In this document: positions 39,891 through 49,264 of the stretch, in pieces
How the letters are laid out: the number at the start of each line of letters is the position of its first letter
Numbering within the stretch: the stretch's first letter is position 1
Assembly: GCF_014201835.1 (NCBI RefSeq)
Contig: NZ_JACHFH010000021.1
Coordinates: 1-53,692 of the forward strand
Source of the DNA: Pectinatus brassicae
GTDB taxonomy: Bacteria > Bacillota > Negativicutes > Selenomonadales > Selenomonadaceae
Length of the DNA: 53,692 nucleotides
Reading direction: 5' to 3'
Notes under the pieces: generated by a model
The model's input: the letters and a program-made list of their open reading frames with translations, nothing else
Told to the model about the DNA's origin: nothing
Databases searched by the model: none
Translations under genes and position numbers: made by a program

Positions 39891-41210
39891 TTAATCAAAT
39901 TTACGTTTTTTCCGTTTGCTGTCAGTTTTAAGACCGTAGGCCATTTGCATGATATTATGGGCTAATTTTTCCGAATCATGATGAATTACATTTGTTTCAT
40001 TGATTAAATCAGCCTTGACAAAGCCAACACCCAAATCATGAATGGCATCTTCATCAATAATAACAGGATATTGTCCTTTTTTGGCATAAAAATCTTGCAA
40101 TGGCTTGGAAATCGGCTTATCGTTTACCAATACATAATCAACACTGCCCACACCAGCATGCTCTAAAATTGCTTTAACATGCATGGAAACGGTATATTTA
40201 TCAGTTTCACCAGGCTGGGTCATTACATTGCAGATATAAATTTTTATAGCTTTGCTCTTTTTCACAGTATCGGCAACCTTGTCGACAAGAAAATTTGGCA
40301 TTATACTGGTATATAAGCTGCCCGGACCAAGGATTATGACATTGGCATCTTTTATGGCATTTATAGAAGAAGCGACAGGCTCAACTTTATTTGGAGAAAT
40401 ATGTACGCGCTTAATTTGTTTGTGTGCTAATGGTATTTGGGATTCGCCTTCGACAATAGTTCCGTCAGTCATAGTGGCATTTAGTTTTATTTTTGCAGTG
40501 CTGGCAGGAAAAACCCGACCGCGTACGGCTAAAACTTTACTTGATTCCATAAGTGCCTTTTCCACGTCCCCGGTTACCTGAGTCATAGCAGCAATAAATA
40601 GATTGCCAAAACTGTGTCCAGCTAGTTCACTATCACCCTCAAAACGATATTGGAACAATTTTTCCATTAATGGTTCAGTATCAGCTAAGGCGACAAGGCA
40701 GTTACGTAAGTCTCCTGGTGGGATGATATTAAATTCATGACGCAAACGACCAGAAGAACCACCATCATCAGCAACGGTGACAACAGCAGTGACATTGTTA
40801 GTAGCTTCTTTTAAGCCACGCAGCAGTACGGAAAGGCCAGTGCCTCCACCGATTACTGTAATGGCAGGGCCTTTATCTAATTTGCGTTTTTCATAGATCA
40901 GGTCAACCAGTTTATCGGAATTATCAGGTAATAGTACCGTAATAATTGAACGTATTGTCATGCGCATAGCAACAAGCATTATTAAAATGCCAATGGCAGA
41001 TATGAAAAATCCCACAATATTTATAACTGTATAATTATAACTGCCAATAATACTATAGGCAATCTTAAAAATAAAATCTTCAAAACCATCAATGTATTTA
41101 TAGTTAAAAACAATGGTCAGACCAATGCTCGTTAAAAGAACACCAGCAGCAAACAACGACAGCCAGCGTTTAAATTTCATACCCGGATATAGCCATTTAA
41201 AAAAATGCAT
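39891..41210 (-). CDS. yvcK: YvcK/GlmR family gluconeogenesis-factor-like protein with membrane N-terminus
   Basis: A 439-residue protein. The C-terminal ~310 residues are the YvcK/CofD-like fold with TVIGGGTGLSVLLRGLKEATNNVTAVVTVADDGGSSGRLR, PPGDLRNCLVALAD and the UDP-sugar-binding core. Bacillus YvcK is ~317 residues; here ~120 extra N-terminal residues hold two transmembrane helices (LSLFAAGVLLTSIGLTIVF and IINIVG/ISAIGILIMLVAM). It therefore appears tethered to the membrane. It affects cell-wall precursor flux in Bacillus. The start MHFFKWL is chosen because AAGGAG lies just before it. It lies 27 bases after rapZ. Confidence 0.92.
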   Translation of the reverse strand: MHFFKWLYPGMKFKRWLSLFAAGVLLTSIGLTIVFNYKYIDGFEDFIFKIAYSIIGSYNYTVINIVGFFISAIGILIMLVAMRMTIRSIITVLLPDNSDKLVDLIYEKRKLDKGPAITVIGGGTGLSVLLRGLKEATNNVTAVVTVADDGGSSGRLRHEFNIIPPGDLRNCLVALADTEPLMEKLFQYRFEGDSELAGHSFGNLFIAAMTQVTGDVEKALMESSKVLAVRGRVFPASTAKIKLNATMTDGTIVEGESQIPLAHKQIKRVHISPNKVEPVASSINAIKDANVIILGPGSLYTSIMPNFLVDKVADTVKKSKAIKIYICNVMTQPGETDKYTVSMHVKAILEHAGVGSVDYVLVNDKPISKPLQDFYAKKGQYPVIIDEDAIHDLGVGFVKADLINETNVIHHDSEKLAHNIMQMAYGLKTDSKRKKRKFD

Positions 41211-41237
41211 CAATCTTATCTCCTTCATGAACAGATG

Positions 41238-42131
41238 TTATTGAATATGTTCAGCAACATCGTTTTTCATCAAATCGCGATGCTCAAGATTAGCCAGATA
41301 GCCACGATTTTTCAATAAATTGAATAAATGGCTGGCAATAAATACTGAACGGTGCATGCCGCCAGTACAGCCAATGGCAATTACAAGCTGACTTTTACCT
41401 TCTTTTATATATTGCGGAATTAAAAAATTCACTAAATCATCGAGTTTTTCCATAAATTGCTGGGTAACGGGCCATTTGGCAATATATTCAGCAACAGCTG
41501 GGACAGCACCACTTTTATGACGGAGCTTTTCAATATAAAAGGGATTAGGCAGGAAACGTACATCTAAAACGATATCAGCATCAAGCGGCATGCCGAATTT
41601 AAAGCCAAATGAAAGTACATTTATATTCATTTGCTCGTTGTAGTCATCACCAAACAGACGAATTATTTTTTGCTTCAATTCGCTTTTTAATAAAGCTGAA
41701 GTATCTATAATATATGTGGCTTTATTGCGTACGCCCGCTAAACGTTCACGTTCCATATTTATTCCTTCGGTAATGCGTGAGTTAGGTGCCATGGGATGAC
41801 GACGGCGGGTTTCTTTATAACGTCTGATGATAACTTCATCGGACGCTTCCATAAATAATAGTTCAAAAGGCTTATTTTCTTCATTCATTTGTCGTATTAC
41901 ATGAACAAATGTATCAAAAAATTCGCGGCTTCTGGTATCTACTACTAAAACGACCTTATTTACACGGCCGGCGGAATGCTGACAAAGCTCGGCAAATTTA
42001 GGAATAAATACTGGAGGAAGATTATCAACACAAAAATAGCCAAGATCTTCCAGATTGCGGCAAGCCTGTGTTTTGCCGCTGCCGGACATGCCAGTTACAA
42101 TTACCAGACGGAAATCATCGTTGTCAGTCAT
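41238..42131 (-). CDS. rapZ: RapZ/YvcJ nucleotide-binding protein
   Basis: A 297-residue P-loop protein: Walker A GMSGSGKTQACRNLEDLGYFCVDNLPP, conserved LLFMEASDEVIIRRYKETRRRHP, and the C-terminal signature IAIGCTGGMHRSVFIASHLF. Proteobacterial RapZ regulates glmS through small RNAs; the Firmicute protein binds and hydrolyses nucleotides with unclear partners. The start ATG at 42131 is preferred over upstream TTG and GTG codons. It is followed by yvcK and whiA and preceded 39 bases upstream by a phosphatase gene. Confidence 0.94.
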   Translation of the reverse strand: MTDNDDFRLVIVTGMSGSGKTQACRNLEDLGYFCVDNLPPVFIPKFAELCQHSAGRVNKVVLVVDTRSREFFDTFVHVIRQMNEENKPFELLFMEASDEVIIRRYKETRRRHPMAPNSRITEGINMERERLAGVRNKATYIIDTSALLKSELKQKIIRLFGDDYNEQMNINVLSFGFKFGMPLDADIVLDVRFLPNPFYIEKLRHKSGAVPAVAEYIAKWPVTQQFMEKLDDLVNFLIPQYIKEGKSQLVIAIGCTGGMHRSVFIASHLFNLLKNRGYLANLEHRDLMKNDVAEHIQ

Positions 42132-42170
42132 TTTTATCACATCCAATCATTATATTATATAGTAATAAAT

Positions 42171-42995
42171 TTAGTTCAGAATATAGGTGTATATTGCCTC
42201 AGCTACACCATCGTCTTCGTTACTGCTTACAGTATAATCGCAAACGGCTTTAATGTCATCAGCAGCATTGCCCATGGCTACACTTTTGCCAGCAGCATGA
42301 AGCATTGGCAAGTCATTATTGGCGTCGCCAATAGCCATGACCTCAGCTATTGGAATGTTAAAATGCTTGGCAAGAATTTGTAAGGCGTTGGCTTTGCTGA
42401 CAGTAGGCTTTATGACTTCAATAAGGCCTTGTTTAGATTTTACGAAGTTCAATTTATCAGCAAATTTATGGGAAATTTCCTCTATTATACTATCTTCAAG
42501 GGAGGGAAGAATAAGCTTGTTTTGACAAAAATTTTCCGTCACAAACAGCATTTTACCGACATTTTCAGTTTTTTGGCTTAAATTATCCCAGCCAACAGGA
42601 AATCCTTTTAAACCAGCAGTTTTTTCATAATTAACAGCACGCTCAGTATAATCAGGGAAATATACTTCATCATTGCTGGCTACTAATAAATACCAGCCCT
42701 TGGGTGCACAATAGTTTACCAGCTCAGTTACAACATCTGGCTCGATAAAATCCTCATGGTAAATTTTGCTTGAGGTTGATTTTATTAAAGCACCATTATA
42801 AGTGATAATAGGAACATCTATATTAATTTGCTGGGCATATTTTAAAGCTGAACTGTACATTCTGCCAGTAGCAAATGTGACAATAACACCAGCCGCAATA
42901 GCTTCTTTTATGGCAGAAATATTTTTATCAGAAACTACATTATTATTATTTAATAATGTACCATCCAAATCTGTAACAAATAATTTAATTCCCAT
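42171..42995 (-). CDS. Cof-type HAD-superfamily phosphatase
   Basis: A 274-residue HAD IIB hydrolase. Motif I is FVTDLDGTLLNNNN, motif II is FATGR, the lysine motif is TVSKANALQIL, and motif IV is AIGDANNDLPMLHAAGKSVAMGNA. Such enzymes dephosphorylate sugar phosphates or flavin/pyridoxal phosphates; the substrate is not predictable. It heads the unit containing rapZ, yvcK, whiA and the deacetylase. The ATG follows TGAGGTATACCT. Confidence 0.92.
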   Translation of the reverse strand: MGIKLFVTDLDGTLLNNNNVVSDKNISAIKEAIAAGVIVTFATGRMYSSALKYAQQINIDVPIITYNGALIKSTSSKIYHEDFIEPDVVTELVNYCAPKGWYLLVASNDEVYFPDYTERAVNYEKTAGLKGFPVGWDNLSQKTENVGKMLFVTENFCQNKLILPSLEDSIIEEISHKFADKLNFVKSKQGLIEVIKPTVSKANALQILAKHFNIPIAEVMAIGDANNDLPMLHAAGKSVAMGNAADDIKAVCDYTVSSNEDDGVAEAIYTYILN

Positions 42996-43031
42996 AGGTA
43001 TACCTCAATTCATATATTGTTATTTTAAAAT

Positions 43032-43067
43032 AAAAAGATAGGGCGTGTCACAAACACACCCTTTGCT
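43032..43067 (-). promoter_or_regulatory. Leader hairpin of the phosphatase-rapZ-yvcK-whiA operon
   Basis: On the minus strand, GTAAGCAAAGGGTGTG opens an 8-bp stem (AGGGTGTG / CACGCCCT, one G-U, 7-base loop) followed by TATC and five T. AGCAA before a GG-led hairpin recalls the AGCAAYGG leaders of the catabolic island, but the stem sequence differs. It is a possible weak attenuator ~25-60 nt after the predicted start. Confidence 0.5.
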
Positions 43068-43095
43068 TACAATAATACGGTCAAGTACTGTAAAA

Positions 43096-43124
43096 ATTAT
43101 AACAAAGTGGTTTTTAAAAAGCAA
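43096..43124 (-). promoter_or_regulatory. Promoter of the phosphatase-rapZ-yvcK-whiA operon, TTGCTT-17-TATAAT
   Basis: On the minus strand, TTGCTT lies 17 bases before a perfect TATAAT. It gives a ~95-base leader before the phosphatase start codon. Confidence 0.7.
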
Positions 43125-43200
43125 TCTATATCATAAAGCGATTTATAGATAACAAAGCATTTTTATAAAATAAAATTTTCGAAAAAAATTGCAAAAATAC

Positions 43201-43229
43201 TTGATTTTTTGCAGAAAGTTATTTATTAT
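43201..43229 (+). promoter_or_regulatory. Sigma-A promoter of groESL, TTGATT-17-TATTAT
   Basis: -35 TTGATT and -10 TATTAT with 17-base spacing lie directly ahead of the CIRCE element, mirroring the htpG promoter layout. Confidence 0.8.
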
Positions 43230-43240
43230 AAGAAATGTAG

Positions 43241-43267
43241 TTAGCACTCAACTTAAACGAGTGCTAA
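43241..43267 (+). promoter_or_regulatory. CIRCE operator (HrcA binding site) of groESL
   Basis: Perfect consensus TTAGCACTC-N9-GAGTGCTAA, 43 bases before the groES start codon. Confidence 0.97.
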
Positions 43268-43310
43268 CAAAATAAAAAAATAATTTAATTTTTATAAGGA
43301 GGAACGTACA

Positions 43311-43595
43311 ATGATTAAGCCATTAGGCGACAGAGTTGTAATCAAAGTTTCTGAAGGCGATGTAAAAACCGCTAGCGGTATCGTATTACCGGACACAGCT
43401 AAAGAAAAACCACAAGAAGGTGAAGTTGTAGCTGTAGGTACAGGCAAAGTTTTCGACAATGGACAAAAAGTTGCTCCAGAAGTAAAAGTAGGAGATAAAA
43501 TAATTTTCTCTAAATATGCTGGAACTGAAGTAAAAGTTAATGGAGCAGATTATCTTATCGTTCGCGAAAGCGACATTTTAGCAGTAGCTGAATAA
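43311..43595 (+). CDS. groES: Co-chaperonin GroES
   Basis: A 94-residue GroES (Cpn10), the heptameric lid of GroEL. The family pattern [41 protein letters not shown] includes the mobile loop, and it ends [13 protein letters not shown]. The ATG follows AAGGAGGAACGTACA. It is 39 bases ahead of groEL and under promoter plus CIRCE. Confidence 0.98.
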   Translation: MIKPLGDRVVIKVSEGDVKTASGIVLPDTAKEKPQEGEVVAVGTGKVFDNGQKVAPEVKVGDKIIFSKYAGTEVKVNGADYLIVRESDILAVAE

Positions 43596-43598
43596 TAG

Positions 43599-45266
<1,668 letters not shown>

Positions 45267-45324
45267 TACGTTAGATCTTTTATAATAAAAGGTTTAGCAA
45301 TTACAATTATATATATGAATAAGC

Positions 45325-45371
45325 AAAAGCACTTTGTGCAGGGCTATGAGCCTTGTACAAAGTGTTTTTTT
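45325..45371 (+). terminator. Terminator of groESL
   Basis: A ~16-bp stem (AGCACTTTGTGCAGGG / CCTTGTACAAAGTGTT, with G-U and one mismatch) around CTATGAG, followed by seven T. Confidence 0.9.
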
Positions 45372-45824
45372 AGTCTTTATTTAGTAAAAAATAATTAAAT
45401 AATATTATAGTAAAGTTATGTAAAAATTTATCAATATAATAGAAATACTAATATAAATAATATTAATAAATTTTGTATAATAATATCTATGATTTTGAAT
45501 GAATTATACTAAAAATTTAAAAGAATACAAAAAACAGAAAACTATATACAAATGAGAAAACATATAATAAAATATTAAAGGAACTATTTAAAAAAATAGT
45601 TAATAACAATGAAGTTATTATAATAAAAAGTTTTACAGATCATTTTTATATATGAAAGGTAGCTTTATAATCTGAAAATATATAAAAATTAAAATGATAA
45701 AAATAGTTATTTATACAGCAGGCAAGGATAGTTTGTTATATAGATAAGTATATAGAGTACTTAGATATTACATAATTTAGTATGACATATAGATCCAGTA
45801 CATATACGAAGGAGCGTATTACAC
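45372..45824. other. AT-rich spacer before the CDI-like locus
   Basis: About 450 bases of very AT-rich DNA. No gene, RNA structure or repeat is convincing. The exoprotein promoter should be in the last ~120 bases, where several TATA-like and TTGTTA-like elements occur but none at good spacing. A clear GAAGGAG ribosome site closes the region. Confidence 0.5.
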
Positions 45825-47129
45825 ATGAAATGTATCCAAAAAGAAGGAATCTTTTTTAAGGCAGTTGCAACAGTTCTTGCCTATATTCAATTTACTACCT
45901 GCGCGTATGCTGCAGATATTACACCGGATAAGACAAATGGTAAAAATCCCGGGGTGACGCAGGCGGCTAATGGTCTGACTGTTGTAAATATTCGTACTCC
46001 CGATGGACATGGTTTATCACATAACCAGTATAAAAATTTGCAGGTGGGAGCAAAAGGCGTAATTTTTAATAACAGCGGCCAGATGTCTACAACAAAATTG
46101 GCAGGGATTATAATGGGAAACTATAATCTGGCTGGCAATTCGCATGCAAGAGTAATCTTGAACGAAGTAACAGGTACAAATCCGACAACGTTAAATGGAT
46201 ATATGGAAGTTGCCGGAAATCGGGCAGAGCTTATTATTGCCAATACTAATGGCATAAGTGGAAATAATTTTGGTTATATAAATACAAGCCGTGCAGTTCT
46301 TACGACTGGTGTGCCGCAAATCACACCGGATGGAAGACTGGACGGCTTTCGTGTGTCCCAAGGGGAAGTTAGCATCAATGGACAAGGCCTTGATGCCAGC
46401 ACAGTAGATAAGACAGATATTCTGGCACAGGCGGTACAAGTAAATGCCGGGATATGGGTCAAAGATTTAAATGTCGTAACAGGCAACAACAAAATAGACT
46501 ATGCCAGCGGAAAAGTGACAGGATTATCCTCTGAAAATAAAGGCGTAAGTCTTGATGTCGCTGCATTAGGCGGTATGTATGCCAATAGTATTAAGCTTAT
46601 TGGTACAGCGCAGGGAGTCGGCGTGAATAATGCCGGGCAGCTTTCAGCAACGGCTGGAACAATAACTATTAATCAAAATGGTGATGTAATTAATAGCGGC
46701 AAGCTGTATTCAACCGGCGATATGGCTGTACAGTCTAACAGTGTAGATCAAGCAGGGACAGGCATTACCTATACACAATCAAATCTTTCTCTTAATAGTG
46801 GTAACATAACAACTAATGGAGTAATAAAAGCAGATAAAAAAATAAATATAAATGCTGCGGATATTAAACAAGCAGGTGCTGGCGATATTGAAGCTGGAAC
46901 ACTAAATATAGCTTCATCATCGCTAAATAATAAAGGCGCCATTAAAAATTTCAATCAAAGCGATATGGTAATAAATACCGGGGTATTAAATACAGATAAT
47001 GGCAGTATTGAAAGTAATGGCAGCGTGCTTATTAATGCTGGCAGCTATAGTGGTCAGAAGGCTGACTTAAAAGCAGTACAAGGCGCATTAAGTATAACAA
47101 GCAGCAAAGATATAACACTGGAAAGCTGA
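45825..47129 (+). CDS. CdiA/FhaB-type two-partner-secretion exoprotein, N-terminal fragment (frameshifted)
   Basis: The 434-residue first part of a large filamentous-haemagglutinin-like exoprotein. A signal peptide (to AYAADI, ~residue 30) is followed by the TPS secretion domain at ~40-270: GVTQAANGLTVVNIRTPDGHGLSHN, NLAGNSHARVILNEVTGTNPTTLNGYMEV, ELIIANTNGISGN. Beta-helix repeats follow. The frame ends at TGA 47127-47129. The next frame continues the protein at once (LTYSGSNIDLESGGN from 47126), so one base seems lost, most simply GAAAAG to GAAAG. The ATG follows GAAGGAGCGTATTACAC. The fragment alone could be secreted but lacks the toxin. Confidence 0.88.
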   Translation: MKCIQKEGIFFKAVATVLAYIQFTTCAYAADITPDKTNGKNPGVTQAANGLTVVNIRTPDGHGLSHNQYKNLQVGAKGVIFNNSGQMSTTKLAGIIMGNYNLAGNSHARVILNEVTGTNPTTLNGYMEVAGNRAELIIANTNGISGNNFGYINTSRAVLTTGVPQITPDGRLDGFRVSQGEVSINGQGLDASTVDKTDILAQAVQVNAGIWVKDLNVVTGNNKIDYASGKVTGLSSENKGVSLDVAALGGMYANSIKLIGTAQGVGVNNAGQLSATAGTITINQNGDVINSGKLYSTGDMAVQSNSVDQAGTGITYTQSNLSLNSGNITTNGVIKADKKININAADIKQAGAGDIEAGTLNIASSSLNNKGAIKNFNQSDMVINTGVLNTDNGSIESNGSVLINAGSYSGQKADLKAVQGALSITSSKDITLES

Positions 47130-49252
47130 CATATTCCGGCAGCAACATTGATCTTGAATCAGGTGGCAATATAAAAACAACCAACACTTTAAACAGTGTT
47201 GGCAATACCAAAATGTATGCTGCAAATAACATTTATCAAAGTGGGACAGCTGTTGCAGGCGATAATATAACAGTCAAAACCGAACATGGTGATATAGTCC
47301 AGCAGGGAGGAACATTGTATGCCAAACAGGAAATAAGTTTGACAGCTGCTGGGATGTTAAACAACAAAAATGGCATAATACAGGGTGGAAAATCCTCCGT
47401 TAAAGCAGGCAGTACTATAGATAATACCAATGGACAGATTGTTGCCGATACATTAGATATGTCAGCCGATAATATAAATAATACCAAAGGCAGTATCAAA
47501 ATTATTGGTAAAAATAGTAATGCCACTATAGCAGCAGATGCGGATATACTAAATACTACCGGAGCTATCAAGACTAATCACGAGCTGAAATTAACAGCCG
47601 GGCATAATATTGCTAACGGTAATGGTACTATCAGCAGTGCTGATTCATTAACAGCCAAGGCGGATAAGCTCAGCGGAACAGCAGGTCAAATATTGTCTGG
47701 CGGAGACTTAGACCTGTCATTACAAAAAGATGTAATTAACACAGGCAGTATTGAAGCACAAAATAATCTTACGCTTACAACAAATGGTACAATTACTAAC
47801 CAAAAGAATATTTTATCCAATACTTCCCTAACACTTACTGCAGCAAATATAACTAATACTTCTTCTGCCCAGATACAATCCGGTAAAGTAAATTTGACGA
47901 GCAGGGGCACATTAACAAATTCTGGCTTAATAAACGGCGGCAGTCAAACCTATATAACGGGAAATACTGTCAATAATAATGACACCGGCCGGATATACGG
48001 CGACCATCTGGCAGTGCAGGCAAATAACCTTAATAACATTGCAGTTTATGGCGGGGCCTCACCGGTAATTGCCGCAAGAAACAAAATGGACTTAGGTATT
48101 GCCGGAACAATTACCAACAAAGAACATGCCTCACTTATTTCTGGTGGAAACTTATACATAGGCGGCAGTTTGGATGCATCACATAACGCTGTAAATAAAG
48201 CCGGGGCTATTGAAAATAGCAGCGCCTATATTAAAGCTTCTGGTGACAGCAGTATTGCAGCAGGTACTATCCACAATAGCAACAACCATTTTAGCACAGC
48301 CAACACACTTATCAGCACTACCCATTATGACAAAGCCTCAGGCTCAGGAAACTTTTTATATCCTTTTTCCGGTTATGGTGAGCCAGCTGACCACTCACAA
48401 GCATATATAATCTTTGGCGGCAAGATTCAGCATCTGCATACGCCGGATAATGGCGATTACACTAGCTTTAACACATACTCATATAACGAATACATCTACC
48501 AGGATGTTATTACCCAAAGTGACCCCGCACAAATAATCAGTGGCGGCAGCATGAACATAACAGCTGATACATTAATTAATGACAAAAGCAGTATTACCGC
48601 AGGCAAAACATTAAACGCTGCGGTAAGCAATTTGCAAAACATTGATGGTAAAGGTAAACAGACCGTAAAAGATATAGGTAACGTAACATCATACTGGATA
48701 CATCACCCTAGATTTAAAGCCGATGACACACATACCAGTACCACCGATTACAATCCGGCAGATATAATTACAGATATTACTGTACCAGCAGTTATTTATA
48801 CTGGTGGTACAATACCATACAATATAGCAAAACCTGCCAATAACTATAGCAATATACAAATGCAAAACACAGCAACAGCAGCTGTTAACTCTATAGCAAT
48901 ACCCACAGTAGATTTGCGTATACCAGGCAGCAGCTTATACAGTATTAGTAAAAACGTGGCTGCCAATTACATTATGGAAACAGATCCGGCCTATACCAAT
49001 CAACAAAAATTCCTCTCATCAGATTATTTTTTCCAGCAGATGAAGCAGGATCCAAACTATATTCAAAAACGTCTTGGCGATGGTTACTACGGAGAACAGC
49101 TTATAAATGACCAGGTTTTAGAATTGACCGGGCGTCGTTTTTTAGCTGACTATGCCTCAGATAATGAGCAATATAAAGCCCTGATGGATGCGGCCGTTAA
49201 ATATGCAGCGGCTGACAATACCCTAAAAGTAGGCGTAGCCTTATCTAAATAG
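47126..49252 (+). CDS. CdiA/FhaB-type exoprotein, middle fragment (ends at in-frame TAG)
   Basis: About 700 residues of beta-helix repeats (GGDLDLSLQKDVINTGSIEAQNNLTL, INNTKGSIKI) leading to the region after the helix (FFQQMKQDPNYIQKRLGDGYYGEQLINDQVLELTGRRFL). It has no start codon with a ribosome site of its own; the first ATG is at 47213. It ends with ALSK and TAG at 49250-49252. The same frame then continues QQANLKTDIVWMVETSVILPDGS, the usual next segment of this family. The TAG is therefore an in-frame nonsense codon, probably from CAG, not a natural gene end. Confidence 0.82.
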   Translation: MTYSGSNIDLESGGNIKTTNTLNSVGNTKMYAANNIYQSGTAVAGDNITVKTEHGDIVQQGGTLYAKQEISLTAAGMLNNKNGIIQGGKSSVKAGSTIDNTNGQIVADTLDMSADNINNTKGSIKIIGKNSNATIAADADILNTTGAIKTNHELKLTAGHNIANGNGTISSADSLTAKADKLSGTAGQILSGGDLDLSLQKDVINTGSIEAQNNLTLTTNGTITNQKNILSNTSLTLTAANITNTSSAQIQSGKVNLTSRGTLTNSGLINGGSQTYITGNTVNNNDTGRIYGDHLAVQANNLNNIAVYGGASPVIAARNKMDLGIAGTITNKEHASLISGGNLYIGGSLDASHNAVNKAGAIENSSAYIKASGDSSIAAGTIHNSNNHFSTANTLISTTHYDKASGSGNFLYPFSGYGEPADHSQAYIIFGGKIQHLHTPDNGDYTSFNTYSYNEYIYQDVITQSDPAQIISGGSMNITADTLINDKSSITAGKTLNAAVSNLQNIDGKGKQTVKDIGNVTSYWIHHPRFKADDTHTSTTDYNPADIITDITVPAVIYTGGTIPYNIAKPANNYSNIQMQNTATAAVNSIAIPTVDLRIPGSSLYSISKNVAANYIMETDPAYTNQQKFLSSDYFFQQMKQDPNYIQKRLGDGYYGEQLINDQVLELTGRRFLADYASDNEQYKALMDAAVKYAAADNTLKVGVALSK

Positions 49253-49264
49253 CAGCAAGCCAAT

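Noticed and set aside
45372-45824. A small RNA or peptide gene in the AT-rich spacer before the exoprotein
   Set aside because: No compact structure, ribosome site with open frame, or well-spaced promoter could be supported.
47121-47130. First exoprotein break as a programmed frameshift
   Set aside because: GGAAAGCTGAC has no slippery heptamer in register; a lost base fits better.
49250-49252. TAG as a selenocysteine, pyrrolysine or programmed read-through site
   Set aside because: No pyrrolysine genes or downstream structure are seen, and the read-through context is only a partial match; a nonsense mutation is simpler.
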